Origin: CAVTLG01 sp963735495
GTDB taxonomy: Bacteria; Chloroflexota; Ktedonobacteria; Ktedonobacterales; Ktedonobacteraceae
DNA: 64,000 nucleotides
NCBI GenBank assembly: GCA_963735495.1
Contig: CAVTLG010000006.1
Span: forward strand, 310,001-374,000
Direction: 5' to 3'
Positions within the stretch are counted from its first letter, which is position 1. Each line of letters opens with the position of its first letter. The notes below the pieces were generated by a model. That model was not told where the DNA came from and made no database searches. It worked only from the letters and a program-made list of their open reading frames with translations. This document shows, piece by piece, positions 45,945 through 55,230 of this stretch. The translations under genes and the position numbers were made by a program.

Positions 45945-47180
45945 CTAATATTTGCTCGAAGCCTGCTTGATGGGACCGGAACGAGGCCCATACGGACCGG
46001 AATCGAGCCAGAATCCGGCGCGTTTCCAGTAAGGTGCTATCAACGCGGCTAGCGAACGCCTGACTTCCATGATCCGGCTCTGTTTCTGGAGGTGTGCCAG
46101 GGCCTGTGCAGCGGCGTCACGATTGTATTCGGCGGCGGCGCGACGTATGCGCGCAAACTCCTTGATCGCGGCTTGTGCCTCGGTGGGATCGGCTGCTTTA
46201 AGGGCGGTATCAATGGCGCTCGCGGCGGCGGCGGCGTCGGCGATCCCCGAGTTCATGCCGCGAGCGCCAAATGGCGCGAAGAGATGGGCGGCTTCTCCGA
46301 TCAGCAGTACGCGGTTGTGGGCATCGGTGAAGTCGCGCGCGAGTACTTGCATGAACTGGTAGGTCGATACCCAGGTGATGCGGTCGGCGTAGGCGGCAGG
46401 TACCACTTGTGGCAACCACTGGCGCGCGCCCTCGGTTCCGCTGAATGCTTGTGGGTCATCATCATCATTGCACTGGAGGTCGATGCGCCAGCCACCGACG
46501 AAGGGCACGAGCAATACGTTGCGTTGACCGATGCGGGGATGTCCGTAGTGGAAGACGCGCGCTACCTCCATCGGGTGGTCAGGGTCCTCGGCTACATCCA
46601 CCACAATGTACGAGTTCTTGGAGCGGTTGCCCTCCATCGGGATGTCCAGGGCTTTTCTGACAGTTGAGCGAGCGCCGTCTGCGCCTATCAAGTAGTCTGC
46701 AGTCCAGGTCTGGCCCGCCTCGGTTGAGGCCGTCACCCCGTTCTCCGTTGTCTCAATCCCATGTACTGGTGTGTTCCAGGCGAACGTGACACCGGCTGCT
46801 TTACAGCCGTCGAGCAGGTAGCGCTCGATCTCGACCTGGGGCAGGCTTGAAAAAGGTGGTAGGCTGTGTGGAGCGGGCGCGGGATAGTGGCGCACAAAGA
46901 CCTGTCTGCCGTGCCAGAATGTACGCTTGGTGGGCCAGACCAGCCCATGCGCCGCGATCTCCTGACCCAGCCCGGGCCGGAATGCTTCGAGCAATTTTAG
47001 TGACTCTTGATGCACAAAAATAGCCCGGCTGCCGGGCCTACTGCGGCCCTCCGGTTCGGCCTCAAGGATGGTCACGGCGCGCCCGCGCGCCCGCAGGGCC
47101 TGGGCCACACTTAAGCCAACTGGCCCTGCTCCGACGACCAGAACCTCGCTATGCGTTGATTGAGGTTCAGTATTCTTCAT
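45945..47180 (-). CDS. FAD-dependent aromatic hydroxylase
   Basis: 411 residues. GxGxxG loop VVGAGPVGLSVAQALRARG, DG-type motif LIGADGARSTVRKAL and GD-type loop LIGEAAHLFAPFGARGMNSG, as in phenol/salicylate/3-hydroxybenzoate hydroxylases. AAGGAGACAAG precedes the ATG. With the dioxygenase upstream it probably makes gentisate or a gentisate derivative from a hydroxybenzoate. The exact substrate is inference. Confidence 0.87.
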   Translation of the reverse strand: MKNTEPQSTHSEVLVVGAGPVGLSVAQALRARGRAVTILEAEPEGRSRPGSRAIFVHQESLKLLEAFRPGLGQEIAAHGLVWPTKRTFWHGRQVFVRHYPAPAPHSLPPFSSLPQVEIERYLLDGCKAAGVTFAWNTPVHGIETTENGVTASTEAGQTWTADYLIGADGARSTVRKALDIPMEGNRSKNSYIVVDVAEDPDHPMEVARVFHYGHPRIGQRNVLLVPFVGGWRIDLQCNDDDDPQAFSGTEGARQWLPQVVPAAYADRITWVSTYQFMQVLARDFTDAHNRVLLIGEAAHLFAPFGARGMNSGIADAAAAASAIDTALKAADPTEAQAAIKEFARIRRAAAEYNRDAAAQALAHLQKQSRIMEVRRSLAALIAPYWKRAGFWLDSGPYGPRSGPIKQASSKY

Positions 47181-47210
47181 CTTGTCTCCTTCAATTCATA
47201 GAATCTCCCG

Positions 47211-47447
47211 GGTAGGGGCGTGTCCTTGCGACCGCCCTGGTGGCTCGCATCGTGGCCACCAGGGCGCACGCGAGGTGGCGCCCCTACCCGGATCATGGGC
47301 GATGGCAATGCCGCCAGGGCGCACGCGAGGTGGCGCCCCTACCCGGATCATGGGCGATGGCAATGCCGCCAGGGCGCACGCGAGGTGACGCCCCTACCCG
47401 GATCATGGGCGATGGCAATGCCGCCAGGCGTACGCGAGGTGATACCT
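47211..47447. repeat. Palindromic repeat R3 with tandem 55-bp units
   Basis: Begins with GGGTAGGGGCGTGTCCTTGC as in R4 (50441). From 47271, units starting CGAGGTGGCGCCCCTACCCG recur at 47326 and 47381 (period 55) with a decayed fourth at 47435. They lie between the dioxygenase and monooxygenase genes and run up to the dioxygenase stop. Confidence 0.85.
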
Positions 47448-48566
47448 CTACGCGAGCTTATGCTGGAACGTATCCGTGACCGGCTGATGTCCCTGGTTCT
47501 CAGTGTACGCCTGTTCCCGATACTTGTGCAGTAACGTGAGCAGGGGCGTGTCGTGCATAGAGAAGAGGATAGCGCGGTTCTGTGGCGAGAGGTTATGATG
47601 CTCGTGCCAGGCCCAGCTAGGTAGTACGAAGAAATCCCCTTGCTGCCACGCGAAGCGCACGCCATTAATAATGGTCTCGCCCGTGCCCTCGAAGACGTGG
47701 TAGACCGTGCTGCCAACGTGGCGATGTGCCTGCGTCTGTATGCCTGGTCGCAACATTTGTATCCAGCAGGTGAAGGATTGCATCACCGGACCGCCAGACT
47801 GTGGATTGACGTATTCCAGCACGACATCGTCGAATGGACTGGCTTCCACCTGTGCTAGGTTAGTCAGTGCGCGCTCGGTATCGGCCCATTTGTAGGTATG
47901 CATTGGGGGATAGTCGGTTGAACGCCTCTCCCAGGCCGGTCGCAACTGACCGACACCGTATTTGAGCACTGTGCCGTTGATGACTTCGGTCACTTCCTGC
48001 GCTTTGTGCGGATAGGGTTCAAAAAAGCTAGCGTCCAGGAAGTTATTGATCGGAATGTCTAACCCATCCATCCAGACGGCGGGTTCATCTGCTTTACTAC
48101 CATGGTCGTGCCAGAGCCAGGGGGCTGTCAGCACAAAGTCTCCGCGCTCAAGAAAGACGCGATCACCCTCAACTGTGCTCCACGAACCACTTCCGTTGAT
48201 GATAAAGCGGATGGCCTGTGAAGTATGGCGATGCGCTGGAGCGATCTCGTGGCCATTGAGCCATTGTATGGCGGCCCATAATGTCTGCGTGGCATATGGC
48301 AGGCCGTTTAAGCCGGGGTTTGAGAGCGCGATAGCTCGTCGATCACCCCCACGATCAATGGGGACGAGCTGGCCTGAACGCTGGGCAATCTCATGGAGCG
48401 TTTCCCACTTCCAGAGCCAGGGGATCACTTTGGGCTGCGGTTGGACTGTCATGAGCGCTTCTTCGATCTTCCACAGCGGCGTGAGGGATTGTGTCTGCAT
48501 GTCATTATAGAGTTGACTGACTGCGGACTCAGTATTTGTGGCTTGTTGTGCATGTCGTTCAATCAT
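47448..48566 (-). CDS. Gentisate 1,2-dioxygenase-like bicupin
   Basis: About 372 residues from the ATG at 48566 (GAAGGAA upstream). Two cupin domains. The first has iron-ligand histidines in PAHRHTSQAIRFI and WLWHDHG. The second has QTQAHRHVGSTVYHVFEG and WAWHEHHN. The family opens the gentisate ring to maleylpyruvate using Fe(II) and oxygen. The neighbouring hydrolase and DinB-fold gene fit the later steps. Confidence 0.9.
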   Translation of the reverse strand: MIERHAQQATNTESAVSQLYNDMQTQSLTPLWKIEEALMTVQPQPKVIPWLWKWETLHEIAQRSGQLVPIDRGGDRRAIALSNPGLNGLPYATQTLWAAIQWLNGHEIAPAHRHTSQAIRFIINGSGSWSTVEGDRVFLERGDFVLTAPWLWHDHGSKADEPAVWMDGLDIPINNFLDASFFEPYPHKAQEVTEVINGTVLKYGVGQLRPAWERRSTDYPPMHTYKWADTERALTNLAQVEASPFDDVVLEYVNPQSGGPVMQSFTCWIQMLRPGIQTQAHRHVGSTVYHVFEGTGETIINGVRFAWQQGDFFVLPSWAWHEHHNLSPQNRAILFSMHDTPLLTLLHKYREQAYTENQGHQPVTDTFQHKLA

Positions 48567-48644
48567 TGTCTCGTTCCTTCTTTCCAAATCGAGGAGTCGC
48601 ACAACGCTGTGCAGACGTACTGTGAACGTTCGTAACGCTTCAGG

Positions 48645-48745
48645 ATGGGAACGACAACCGCAAGGGATTGTCGCTACGCGTGGTGGATGCCGATGGGTCT
48701 CCTCCGACGCGTAGCGGCGGGGCTTGCCCCCGCCGATATCCTGCT
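48645..48745. repeat. G/C-rich interspersed repeat
   Basis: GACAACCGCAAGGGATTGTC, then GCTACGCG, and a GGCGGGG/CCCCGCC hairpin. The text resembles, inverted, the core of the units at 14901-15165. Non-coding. Confidence 0.5.
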
Positions 48746-48790
48746 GCTATAACGCACTACAAGGTCGTGAAACATGCTCAGGCTGCTCTC

Positions 48791-49268
48791 CTATGAGAGA
48801 AGATTGCTTGATTGCTTAACATGCGCCTGGTCGTGATCAACGATGAAGTGATCAATGAAGTAGCCCAGAGTCTGAGCACCATACTTTATATGCGTCACTG
48901 GCTTTTGGAGATCAGCGTCGTTTATCTGCTCTAATAGTTGAAGGAGCTGATCATGGCTTCTGGTGAGCTTGTCCAGAATGAGTGAGCGCGTATCATGACC
49001 ATGGTCATGAACGTTCTGGATGCGCTGGGGATCGGTAATCGTGCGGCCAAGGGCAATATCAGGTCCATCCAGGCCCTTGCGCGCCTCTGCGCCGAAGAAA
49101 CTCACGCGCCTCTGCGATGTGGACCAGGTTCTCGGCTATGCTCCACTCGTGTTCGCCCAGATGCTCGTATAAAGTGCTATCGTCAGCTTTGTGCAGGATA
49201 TCGAGCAATGCCTGCTGACTCTGGCGTAGCGTTGCTCGCATTTGACTCAAGGTATGTTGTTCCGTCAT
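48791..49268 (-). pseudogene. Frameshifted DinB-fold protein, possible maleylpyruvate isomerase
   Basis: Two overlapping frames form one DinB-type four-helix protein. The N-terminal part (MTEQHTLSQMRATLR to HIAEAREF) ends in frame one; the rest (FGAEARKGLDGPDIALGR to the end) is in the next frame. Removing one T of the run at 49098-49100 restores a continuous protein of about 158 residues. Metal histidines in GEHEWSIAENLVH and IDHFIVDHDQAH are intact. Mycothiol-dependent maleylpyruvate isomerases have this fold, and the gene sits between the gentisate dioxygenase and the hydrolase. It could also be a general DinB protein. Confidence 0.7.
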
Positions 49269-49374
49269 TGGTCACTTCCTTATACCCATAGGCATTCAGA
49301 AACGCCACTGTCGTGGCTAGCCTTCGGCTCATCTGAATGCAAGGCAATATCGCTTTCAAAGCGTCTCTTCGTCA

Positions 49375-50322
49375 CTATTCTTTTGTGCTCCGAGGCGCGA
49401 TAACCGGATTTTCGAGTATCCCCAACTCGGCAATCTCTACCCGTACAACATCGCCAGGCTTGAGAAATACTTGTGGGTCGCGGGCATCGCCAACGCCGCC
49501 CGGTGTCCCGGTGGCGATGATGTCTCCCGGCTCCAGGGTCATGATCTGCGAAATATAGGACAGGATGGTGGGGATGGTGAAAATGAAATCGCCGGTATTG
49601 GCGTGCTGCATGACTTCACCGTTGAGCCGCAGGGTAATGTCGAGCGCTTGCGGATCACGCACTTCGTCGGCTGTGACAAGCGCTGGACCGATTGGACCTG
49701 TGCCATCGAAGGTTTTGCCTTGCAACCATTGGATCGTGCGCTTTTGATAGTCACGTACGGAGACATCGTTGAAGACTGTGTAGCCTGCAAGATAGTCAAA
49801 AGCTTCCTCCGTCTGAGGAATATCTTTCCCCACACGACCAACTACCAGGGCCAGTTCGGCCTCGTAATCCACTTGCCGCGAGATCTTTGGCAAGACGAGT
49901 GGCTGGCGATGACCGATCAGTGTATTCGCAAACTTGGCGAAGAGCACTGGATAGGGTGGTATGGGTCGGCCCATCTCCATGACGTGGCGACGGTAGTTGT
50001 GGCCCAGGCAGATGATTTTGCCGGGACGCAGAATTGGTGGGAGCAGGCTCACCTCGTCGATGGCGTGGACCAGACCTCTGCGTGTCAGTTGCGTAAGTTG
50101 TTCAGGGGTGGAAGCAAAGGCCACAACCTGCGGGACGAGCGCTCTGGTCGCCTCGTCAGCCTGCAACAGCGCGAGCACGCTATTCGGCAGCGACTCTGGA
50201 GCCGCTGGGCCATTGGCTGACTGTTGCCAGACGTCATACGCGCCAGCAAGGTCGATAATCTGTGTATGAACAAGCACTCCTACACGAGGGGTATTATTCG
50301 TGGTAAAAGTTACGAAGCGCAT
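49375..50322 (-). CDS. Fumarylacetoacetase-family hydrolase (fumarylpyruvate hydrolase-like)
   Basis: About 315 residues from the ATG at 50322, with GGGAG seven bases upstream. Metal-binding core KIICLGHNYRRHVMEMGRP and VDYEAELALVVGR, and the end GDIIATGTPGGVGDARDP. In the gentisate route such enzymes cleave fumarylpyruvate or maleylpyruvate to pyruvate and a C4 acid. It is the first gene of the operon-like minus-strand run. Homologous to the gene at 62541. Confidence 0.87.
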   Translation of the reverse strand: MRFVTFTTNNTPRVGVLVHTQIIDLAGAYDVWQQSANGPAAPESLPNSVLALLQADEATRALVPQVVAFASTPEQLTQLTRRGLVHAIDEVSLLPPILRPGKIICLGHNYRRHVMEMGRPIPPYPVLFAKFANTLIGHRQPLVLPKISRQVDYEAELALVVGRVGKDIPQTEEAFDYLAGYTVFNDVSVRDYQKRTIQWLQGKTFDGTGPIGPALVTADEVRDPQALDITLRLNGEVMQHANTGDFIFTIPTILSYISQIMTLEPGDIIATGTPGGVGDARDPQVFLKPGDVVRVEIAELGILENPVIAPRSTKE

Positions 50323-50440
50323 ATATGACTCCCATGTATGATAAGAAAATAAACGTAACTGTGAGTGTGATGTGCTATTAATGTGTACGTGCACCCACTA
50401 CGCGAAGGCACCAATTCCAACACATGCGTAGGTTCCAACG

Positions 50441-50529
50441 GGTAGGGGCGTGTCCTTGCGACCGCCCTGGTGGCCAATGCGACCGTCCTGGGGTCAGGGT
50501 GCAAGGGAGAGCCAGGGCGCACGCAAGGT
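50441..50529. repeat. Palindromic repeat R4, left part
   Basis: GGGTAGGGGCGTGTCCTTGC onward to CGCAAGGT. The repeat continues on the other side of the IS at 52090 (CGCAAGGTGACGCCCCTACC), so the IS sits inside it. Confidence 0.85.
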
Positions 50530-52089
50530 CTGTCTTTTACCCACAATTTTCTATTCGAGTGAGAGTTGAGAGGCTAGGTGAACCCCTTCGATGAGAGTTT
50601 GGATGTATAACCATCCTTTCCAAAGGGTTTTCCAACCTGGCTCTCCATCTCCCTTGCGTCCCAAATACCCACCCGCCTGAGCGATGCGGTGCCAGCATCG
50701 TTGCGTGGTCAACCGTTGAGCAGAAACGTGGGCCAGATGCGCCACGACTTTGACCACATCCGCTGGCAGGACTTCCTGGGCAGGCCGCTCGGGCTCCTGG
50801 CGGGCCACGTCTCGTAATTGTAAGAGGCGCACGGCTAAGGGAGCCAGAAAACCCCAACAAGGTGCGCAATCCCTCATAGGTTTGCACCTGACGTGCCTCA
50901 ATCTGACAGCCCGTTTTGAGACATTGGTGATAATCCTCCACGATCCAGCGCATGCGATACCATTCGACCCGCTCCCAGGCGTCCTCTTCGTTCTGGACTG
51001 CCACCGAGGTTACCAGCAGCCATTCGAGCGCCTCTTGCCCTTCTGGTGGGTTGGCTTCCCAGGTTCTGACCACGGTGACCACCAGTGGCACCTCTCCTTT
51101 GCCTGCTGGCCCATCGGGAGGCCAGAGCCGGAGCGTTCCCCAACTGATGCTCAGGTGGGCTGCTCGTTGCTTGCGCTTGTGATTGCCATCCAACTGGATC
51201 GTGTCTTGCCCCATCGATGGCCAACTTCTCACCTCCTCGAAGAGATGCTGGGTGGGCTCTTGTCCGGCTGGTCGCTTCTTTCCATGACGAAGCGCTCCGG
51301 GGGAAAGCGGGGTCTCGGCTTGATCCACCCGCAGATCCACTCTCCGATCATGCTGCACGCGCACCTCAAAGCCACCGTTCTGCTTGAGACACGCTCGCAA
51401 AAACGCAAAGATATCACTGCCTCGGTCCCCCACATGAATATATTCACATCCTGTTGGTGCCTCCCCGATCTGCTGTGCTTGTCGTTGCCAGACCTCCGCT
51501 TCTTTCTGTTTGCGCTTGCCTCGCTGGTGACTCGTTTCTCCGGCTGGAGCGGGCTGTCGCAAAAACGCTTCCTGGGTGGCTATGCCCAGCACTTGCCTAT
51601 TGCTCGGGTCCACCGCCAGCACCGTTTGCAGCAGGTAGCCCTGATGGCTCCCATTGCCGATGGGGCCCAATCCACTCGTTTTGGGATGGTGCGCATAATC
51701 CACTTCCGTCATATCTTGGATCAGCAAGACCCGCTTGCGTTGCTGCATCCGCTCTTTCGTCTGCTGCTCATGTGGCTCCATCAGTTGTTCATAGCTCGTC
51801 TTCGCACTCTCCAAGAAGCGGTACCCTGCTTTCGTCGCTGCTTGCCCTCCCAATTGTTTGGGCAATGAACCCATCGGATCTCGTGCCAGTGCACTTGCCA
51901 TCTTCACGGCTCGTTGCGTTCGCCGTTCATCTTCCAGCCGCACCGATCCATACGTCATCACTGCCCATTCCGTTGCACTTTCCCTTCCACTCCATTCCAT
52001 CTTTTCTCGCCTTTCCTCTTTCTTTCTCTTCTTTCCCTCCTCTCATTCTACCATTCTTTGTACTTGAACGTTGTGGGTAAAAGACAGCG
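50530..52089 (-). mobile_element. IS4-family (Tn5/IS50-type) insertion sequence
   Basis: 1560 bp. 16-bp perfect ends CTGTCTTTTACCCACA (50530-50545) and its complement (52074-52089). 8-bp direct repeats CGCAAGGT at 50522-50529 and 52090-52097. One transposase gene on the minus strand. It lies between the IclR gene and the aromatic operon. Confidence 0.93.
50551..52000 (-). pseudogene. IS4-type transposase with a one-base frameshift
   Basis: The N-terminal Tn5-like DNA-binding part (DERRTQRAVKMASALARDP) is followed by the catalytic core. Core motifs: Asp in LLIQDMTEVDY, Asp in HVGDRGSDIF, and Glu in the signature YRMRWIVEDYHQCLK, which fits Y-x2-R-x3-E-x6-K. At the TTTT run 50848-50851 the frame breaks: the expected C-terminus (GFLAPLAVRLLQLRD, ending near 50551) continues in another frame, while the original frame runs on as unrelated text. 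Removing one T restores it. All DDE residues lie before the break. The Tn5-type dimerisation tail would be lost. Confidence 0.88.
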
Positions 52090-52132
52090 CAAGGTGACGC
52101 CCCTACCCAGTTCGAACCATGGCTTGCTGGCA

Positions 52133-52957
52133 TTACTTCGGTTCTAATGCATGAGCGATATTTTCCGCTTCGATACGTAACACACGCCCGGCATCTTGCA
52201 ATGCATCAGTGGTGAAGTGAGATGTAAAACCCAGCGCGCACAACGATGCAATGAATGATCCATCCGCGCCCGTGATGGGAACCGCTATCGCGTTGACGCC
52301 CCCGATGTACTCGCCGCGATCAATACCCATGCCGATCTCCGCAGTTTCCTGTATAGCCGCAAGAAACTGCTCAGAATCAGTCAACGAGTGTTCGGTAAAA
52401 CGCGGCAGGCTATGATTTTGTAGCCAGTACCGCCGTCGCTCTAGCGGCCAGTAAGCAAAGACCAGACGTGCAACGGCCCCTGCTGGCAGAGGTATCCTGG
52501 TGCCGCGTGGGACGGAGACGTGTGGGAAAAGGTGTTCACCTCCGGCTTCAACGGACTCGATAACATGGATACTCTCGTTTTCGAGGCGCGCTAAAAAGAT
52601 CGTCTCTCCAATCTGGGCGACAAGACGTTGCATAGCTGGCAGTGCCAGACGTCGCAATCCCACCCCGCGCGCGCCTATGGCCAGCTTATAGATGCGCGGC
52701 CCAAGTACGTAGAAGCGCTCTTCCTGTAATGAGACGACCCCGCAACCTTCAAGCATCTTGAGTAGTCGATGCATGCTGCCTTTGCTTACGTTAAGTGTGC
52801 GCGCAAGTTCTGAGAGCGCCATCCCCTGCTCTGACACCATGAGAAGGTTGAGCAATTGGAAGGCGCGCTCCATAATAGAGGCGGGAGCAACTCCATCAGC
52901 GCGAGTATCCAACTCTTCGTCTTCTGGTTCCATATTTTGTAGATCGAGTTCCTTCAT
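52133..52957 (-). CDS. IclR-family transcription regulator
   Basis: About 274 residues from the ATG at 52957. Winged helix-turn-helix at about 30-85 (LSELARTLNVSKGSMHRLL) and the IclR effector domain (about 100-270; INAIAVPITGADGSFIASL). IclR proteins often control aromatic catabolism, so the minus-strand operon beyond the IS and the aldehyde dehydrogenase are candidate targets. A strong promoter lies immediately upstream with the ATG at the predicted transcript start. Confidence 0.88.
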   Translation of the reverse strand: MKELDLQNMEPEDEELDTRADGVAPASIMERAFQLLNLLMVSEQGMALSELARTLNVSKGSMHRLLKMLEGCGVVSLQEERFYVLGPRIYKLAIGARGVGLRRLALPAMQRLVAQIGETIFLARLENESIHVIESVEAGGEHLFPHVSVPRGTRIPLPAGAVARLVFAYWPLERRRYWLQNHSLPRFTEHSLTDSEQFLAAIQETAEIGMGIDRGEYIGGVNAIAVPITGADGSFIASLCALGFTSHFTTDALQDAGRVLRIEAENIAHALEPK

Positions 52958-52963
52958 AAAAAA

Positions 52964-52993
52964 AGTATACAGACAGCGATGTGCATTTGTCAA
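52964..52993 (-). promoter_or_regulatory. IclR promoter giving a probable leaderless mRNA
   Basis: Minus strand TTGACA (52988-52993), 18 bases, TATACT (52964-52969), then six T and ATG. Transcription would begin at or within a base of the start codon, leaving no room for a ribosome-binding site. Confidence 0.7.
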
Positions 52994-53059
52994 GACGGTG
53001 CTAGCAATTTTTGAAACTCGAAGATCCAATTTTTATCGCATAAATCATAAAAATGAAAC

Positions 53060-53085
53060 GCTGCGTTCAGCCATCTGAACGCAGC
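53060..53085. promoter_or_regulatory. Perfect 11-bp hairpin upstream of the IclR promoter
   Basis: GCTGCGTTCAG, loop CCAT, CTGAACGCAGC. It could be an operator or a terminator stem. No T-run on either side supports termination. Confidence 0.45.
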
Positions 53086-53181
53086 TACCCTATCATCTCG
53101 CTTGATTGGCCCTTATAGCTCATCGTGTGAACTACTTCATTGTTTTTCTGCAATTCTAGGAGTAGTATTGATTCAGCCCCT

Positions 53182-53197
53182 CTGCTCATATGAGCAG
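53182..53197. promoter_or_regulatory. 16-bp perfect palindrome
   Basis: CTGCTCATATGAGCAG, between the divergent IclR and WD40 genes; a candidate operator. The rest of 53086-53331 shows nothing else. Confidence 0.4.
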
Positions 53198-53331
53198 CAG
53201 AATCAGGTAAAACTTACAGCGTTCTCCCCCGGGGGCAAGAGAGCAGCGTGCATGGAATAGCATCGCTCCTACAAAAAGCTGCCGGCATGTCTGGTGTTTC
53301 CAGTGCTGGCTCATAATATAGGTGTAGTGAA

Positions 53332-55020
53332 ATGAATAAGTCGAGTAAGATAAGAACCGCTTTTTCCCTGCTCGTCATCGGAGCGGCATGTGCGTTGCTG
53401 CTCGTCGGCTTCTGTCTCCCCTGGTTTTCCTCGCCGGATTTTGCCCTACTCGCCATTGGGAATGGACCCTTTAAGCAGAGTGTGCCAGAGCAGGTCTCGG
53501 GTCTGAATATGCTCTTTGGTGGCATGGTCTATGCGCTTGCGTACGCCCCCTCTATCGTCCCGCAGGTCTTCGCTCTGCTGTGGCTGATCCCCGTCTGCGC
53601 GTTGCTGATTACCGGGTTAGCGCTGGCTGAACTCGTCGGCTGGTTGTGGAGGCGACCCTGGTCACGGGGCTCCGGCTATGTCAGATTGGCGCTTTATACG
53701 CTCCTGTTCGTTCTGATGGGGATGCTCCTTGGGCCAATCATTGTAGGACCCACCGGCCCTCTTTTTTACCGGGAAAATCGCATGTTCGGCCTATGGGTCA
53801 CACTCGCAGGCTTTGTGCTGCTGTTGCTGAGCATGGCTTTTCTGCACGTTGGAGCGGCACAGCAATCTTTCTCGACGGCACGTGAGGTGAAAAGCGACCA
53901 GCAAGCAACGTCGCTCGCGCGTCGTCGGGCGCTCTCCAGCCTGCTAGGTCTGGTCGCCGCAACCACGTTGGGTACTGGGGGATATCTGTTGGAAAGGCTG
54001 TGGGCAGGTCGTCATACGCTAGCGAGCTTTCCCCTGGTCACGTCTTCCAGGCAACCTTCTAAGCAGGTATGGGAGAGTGCCTATCCTCTGCCCCGTATGG
54101 GTAGGGTCGCGTGGTCGTCAGATGGTAAGCGTGTCTTCACTTTCGCCGACATCGCTTACTATCCAGGAAGTCGGGACGCCTTTAGCGGGGCTCATGTGCT
54201 GACCTATCTCTTTCCCACACAGGACATTGCTTTGTCACCGGACGGCAAGTACCTGGCTTTGCTTGATCCGACGCGGGGTACGCCAGCGATTGTGACCGCT
54301 CAGGATGGCGTGCTGGTCGCTGCATCCTGGACTCAGCAGGTTCTTGCGACGGCGGAAGCAGCCTGTGTGGCCTGGTCGCCGGATGGGAAACGTATGGCCA
54401 TCGGAGGAGTGTTCCAGAAGCCGAATACTCCAACTGTAGAAAGTGCTGGCATATTGTGCTACGACGCCTTCAGTAAGCTAAATCAGCGGATGTACAAGAC
54501 CACATCGCCTGGGGGAACTCTGTACGCGGTGTCGTGGTCGCCGAATGGTCGCTATCTTGCTGGCGCAGGCGCGAACGTATCAGATACAGATAACGGTCGT
54601 CATCTTCTGGGGGACGTCTTCATCTGGGAAGCCGCCAGCGGACAGTTACTCTTCAAGATACCAGCCAATTACTGGGCCTCTATGGCTTGGTCGCCAGATA
54701 GCCAGAGGCTGGCTGTGGGCCAGGACAACATTGTCGCAGTATGGGCTCTGTCTACGACAGCGCGCAAGGTGCTGGAATATCACGGACACCAGATGGAGAT
54801 CTGGTCGATAGCCTGGTCGCCAGATGGCAAGTATATCGCCTCTGCCTCCGATGCCGACGGTCTCGTGCATGTGTGGGAGGCGGCTACGGGCCAACTGCGT
54901 TATCTCTATCAGGGACATATCAGTACCGTCACTGATATCAGCTGGTCCCCGAACAGTGTGTATGTGGTGACGTGCGATGGGTCAGTTAACGCCGTGCATG
55001 TCTGGCAGCCTCAGATATAA
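53332..55020 (+). CDS. Membrane protein with C-terminal WD40 repeats
   Basis: 562 residues. Four to five membrane segments in the first 190 residues, one more near 205, then a WD40-type propeller. Repeats include VAWSSDGKRVFTFAD, VAWSPDGKRMAIGG, VSWSPNGRYLAGAGA, MAWSPDSQRLAVGQDN and IAWSPDGKYIASASD. WD40 repeats are protein-binding. The TAA stop is made by the TA target plus the first base of MITE copy B, so the original C-terminus may have been altered by the insertion. Confidence 0.85.
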   Translation: MNKSSKIRTAFSLLVIGAACALLLVGFCLPWFSSPDFALLAIGNGPFKQSVPEQVSGLNMLFGGMVYALAYAPSIVPQVFALLWLIPVCALLITGLALAELVGWLWRRPWSRGSGYVRLALYTLLFVLMGMLLGPIIVGPTGPLFYRENRMFGLWVTLAGFVLLLLSMAFLHVGAAQQSFSTAREVKSDQQATSLARRRALSSLLGLVAATTLGTGGYLLERLWAGRHTLASFPLVTSSRQPSKQVWESAYPLPRMGRVAWSSDGKRVFTFADIAYYPGSRDAFSGAHVLTYLFPTQDIALSPDGKYLALLDPTRGTPAIVTAQDGVLVAASWTQQVLATAEAACVAWSPDGKRMAIGGVFQKPNTPTVESAGILCYDAFSKLNQRMYKTTSPGGTLYAVSWSPNGRYLAGAGANVSDTDNGRHLLGDVFIWEAASGQLLFKIPANYWASMAWSPDSQRLAVGQDNIVAVWALSTTARKVLEYHGHQMEIWSIAWSPDGKYIASASDADGLVHVWEAATGQLRYLYQGHISTVTDISWSPNSVYVVTCDGSVNAVHVWQPQI

Positions 55021-55230
55021 CTACTCAGGTGAGGCAACGTTTCAGAACCGTGGAAGCTCGCGTAGGGGCCGAGCGAAGACCTTTTTTGGTGGCCGAACTG
55101 CGACGTTGGGCGCAGAAAAAAAAGGTCTTGGCGTCCCTGGCGGCGGCCCATCTCGTCTTGCACTCACCCTGGACAACCGCAGCAAGGGCTTGTCCCTACG
55201 CGGCCCTCTTTGCGAGCTGACCTGAGTAGT
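55020..55230. mobile_element. TA-flanked MITE, copy B (inverted)
   Basis: 211 bp with ends ACTACTCAGG and CCTGAGTAGT between TA dinucleotides (55018-55019, 55231-55232). Its reverse complement follows copy A closely, including GCCGCCAGGGACGCCAAGAC. It begins within the WD40 stop codon. Confidence 0.85.

Noticed and set aside
50848..50851. Programmed frameshift in the transposase
   Set aside because: The shift needed is +1 at a plain T-run without a usual slippery context, and this transposase family is normally made from one frame.
50750..51868. Long plus-strand open frame of 372 codons
   Set aside because: Exactly antisense to the IS transposase, which has clear catalytic motifs.
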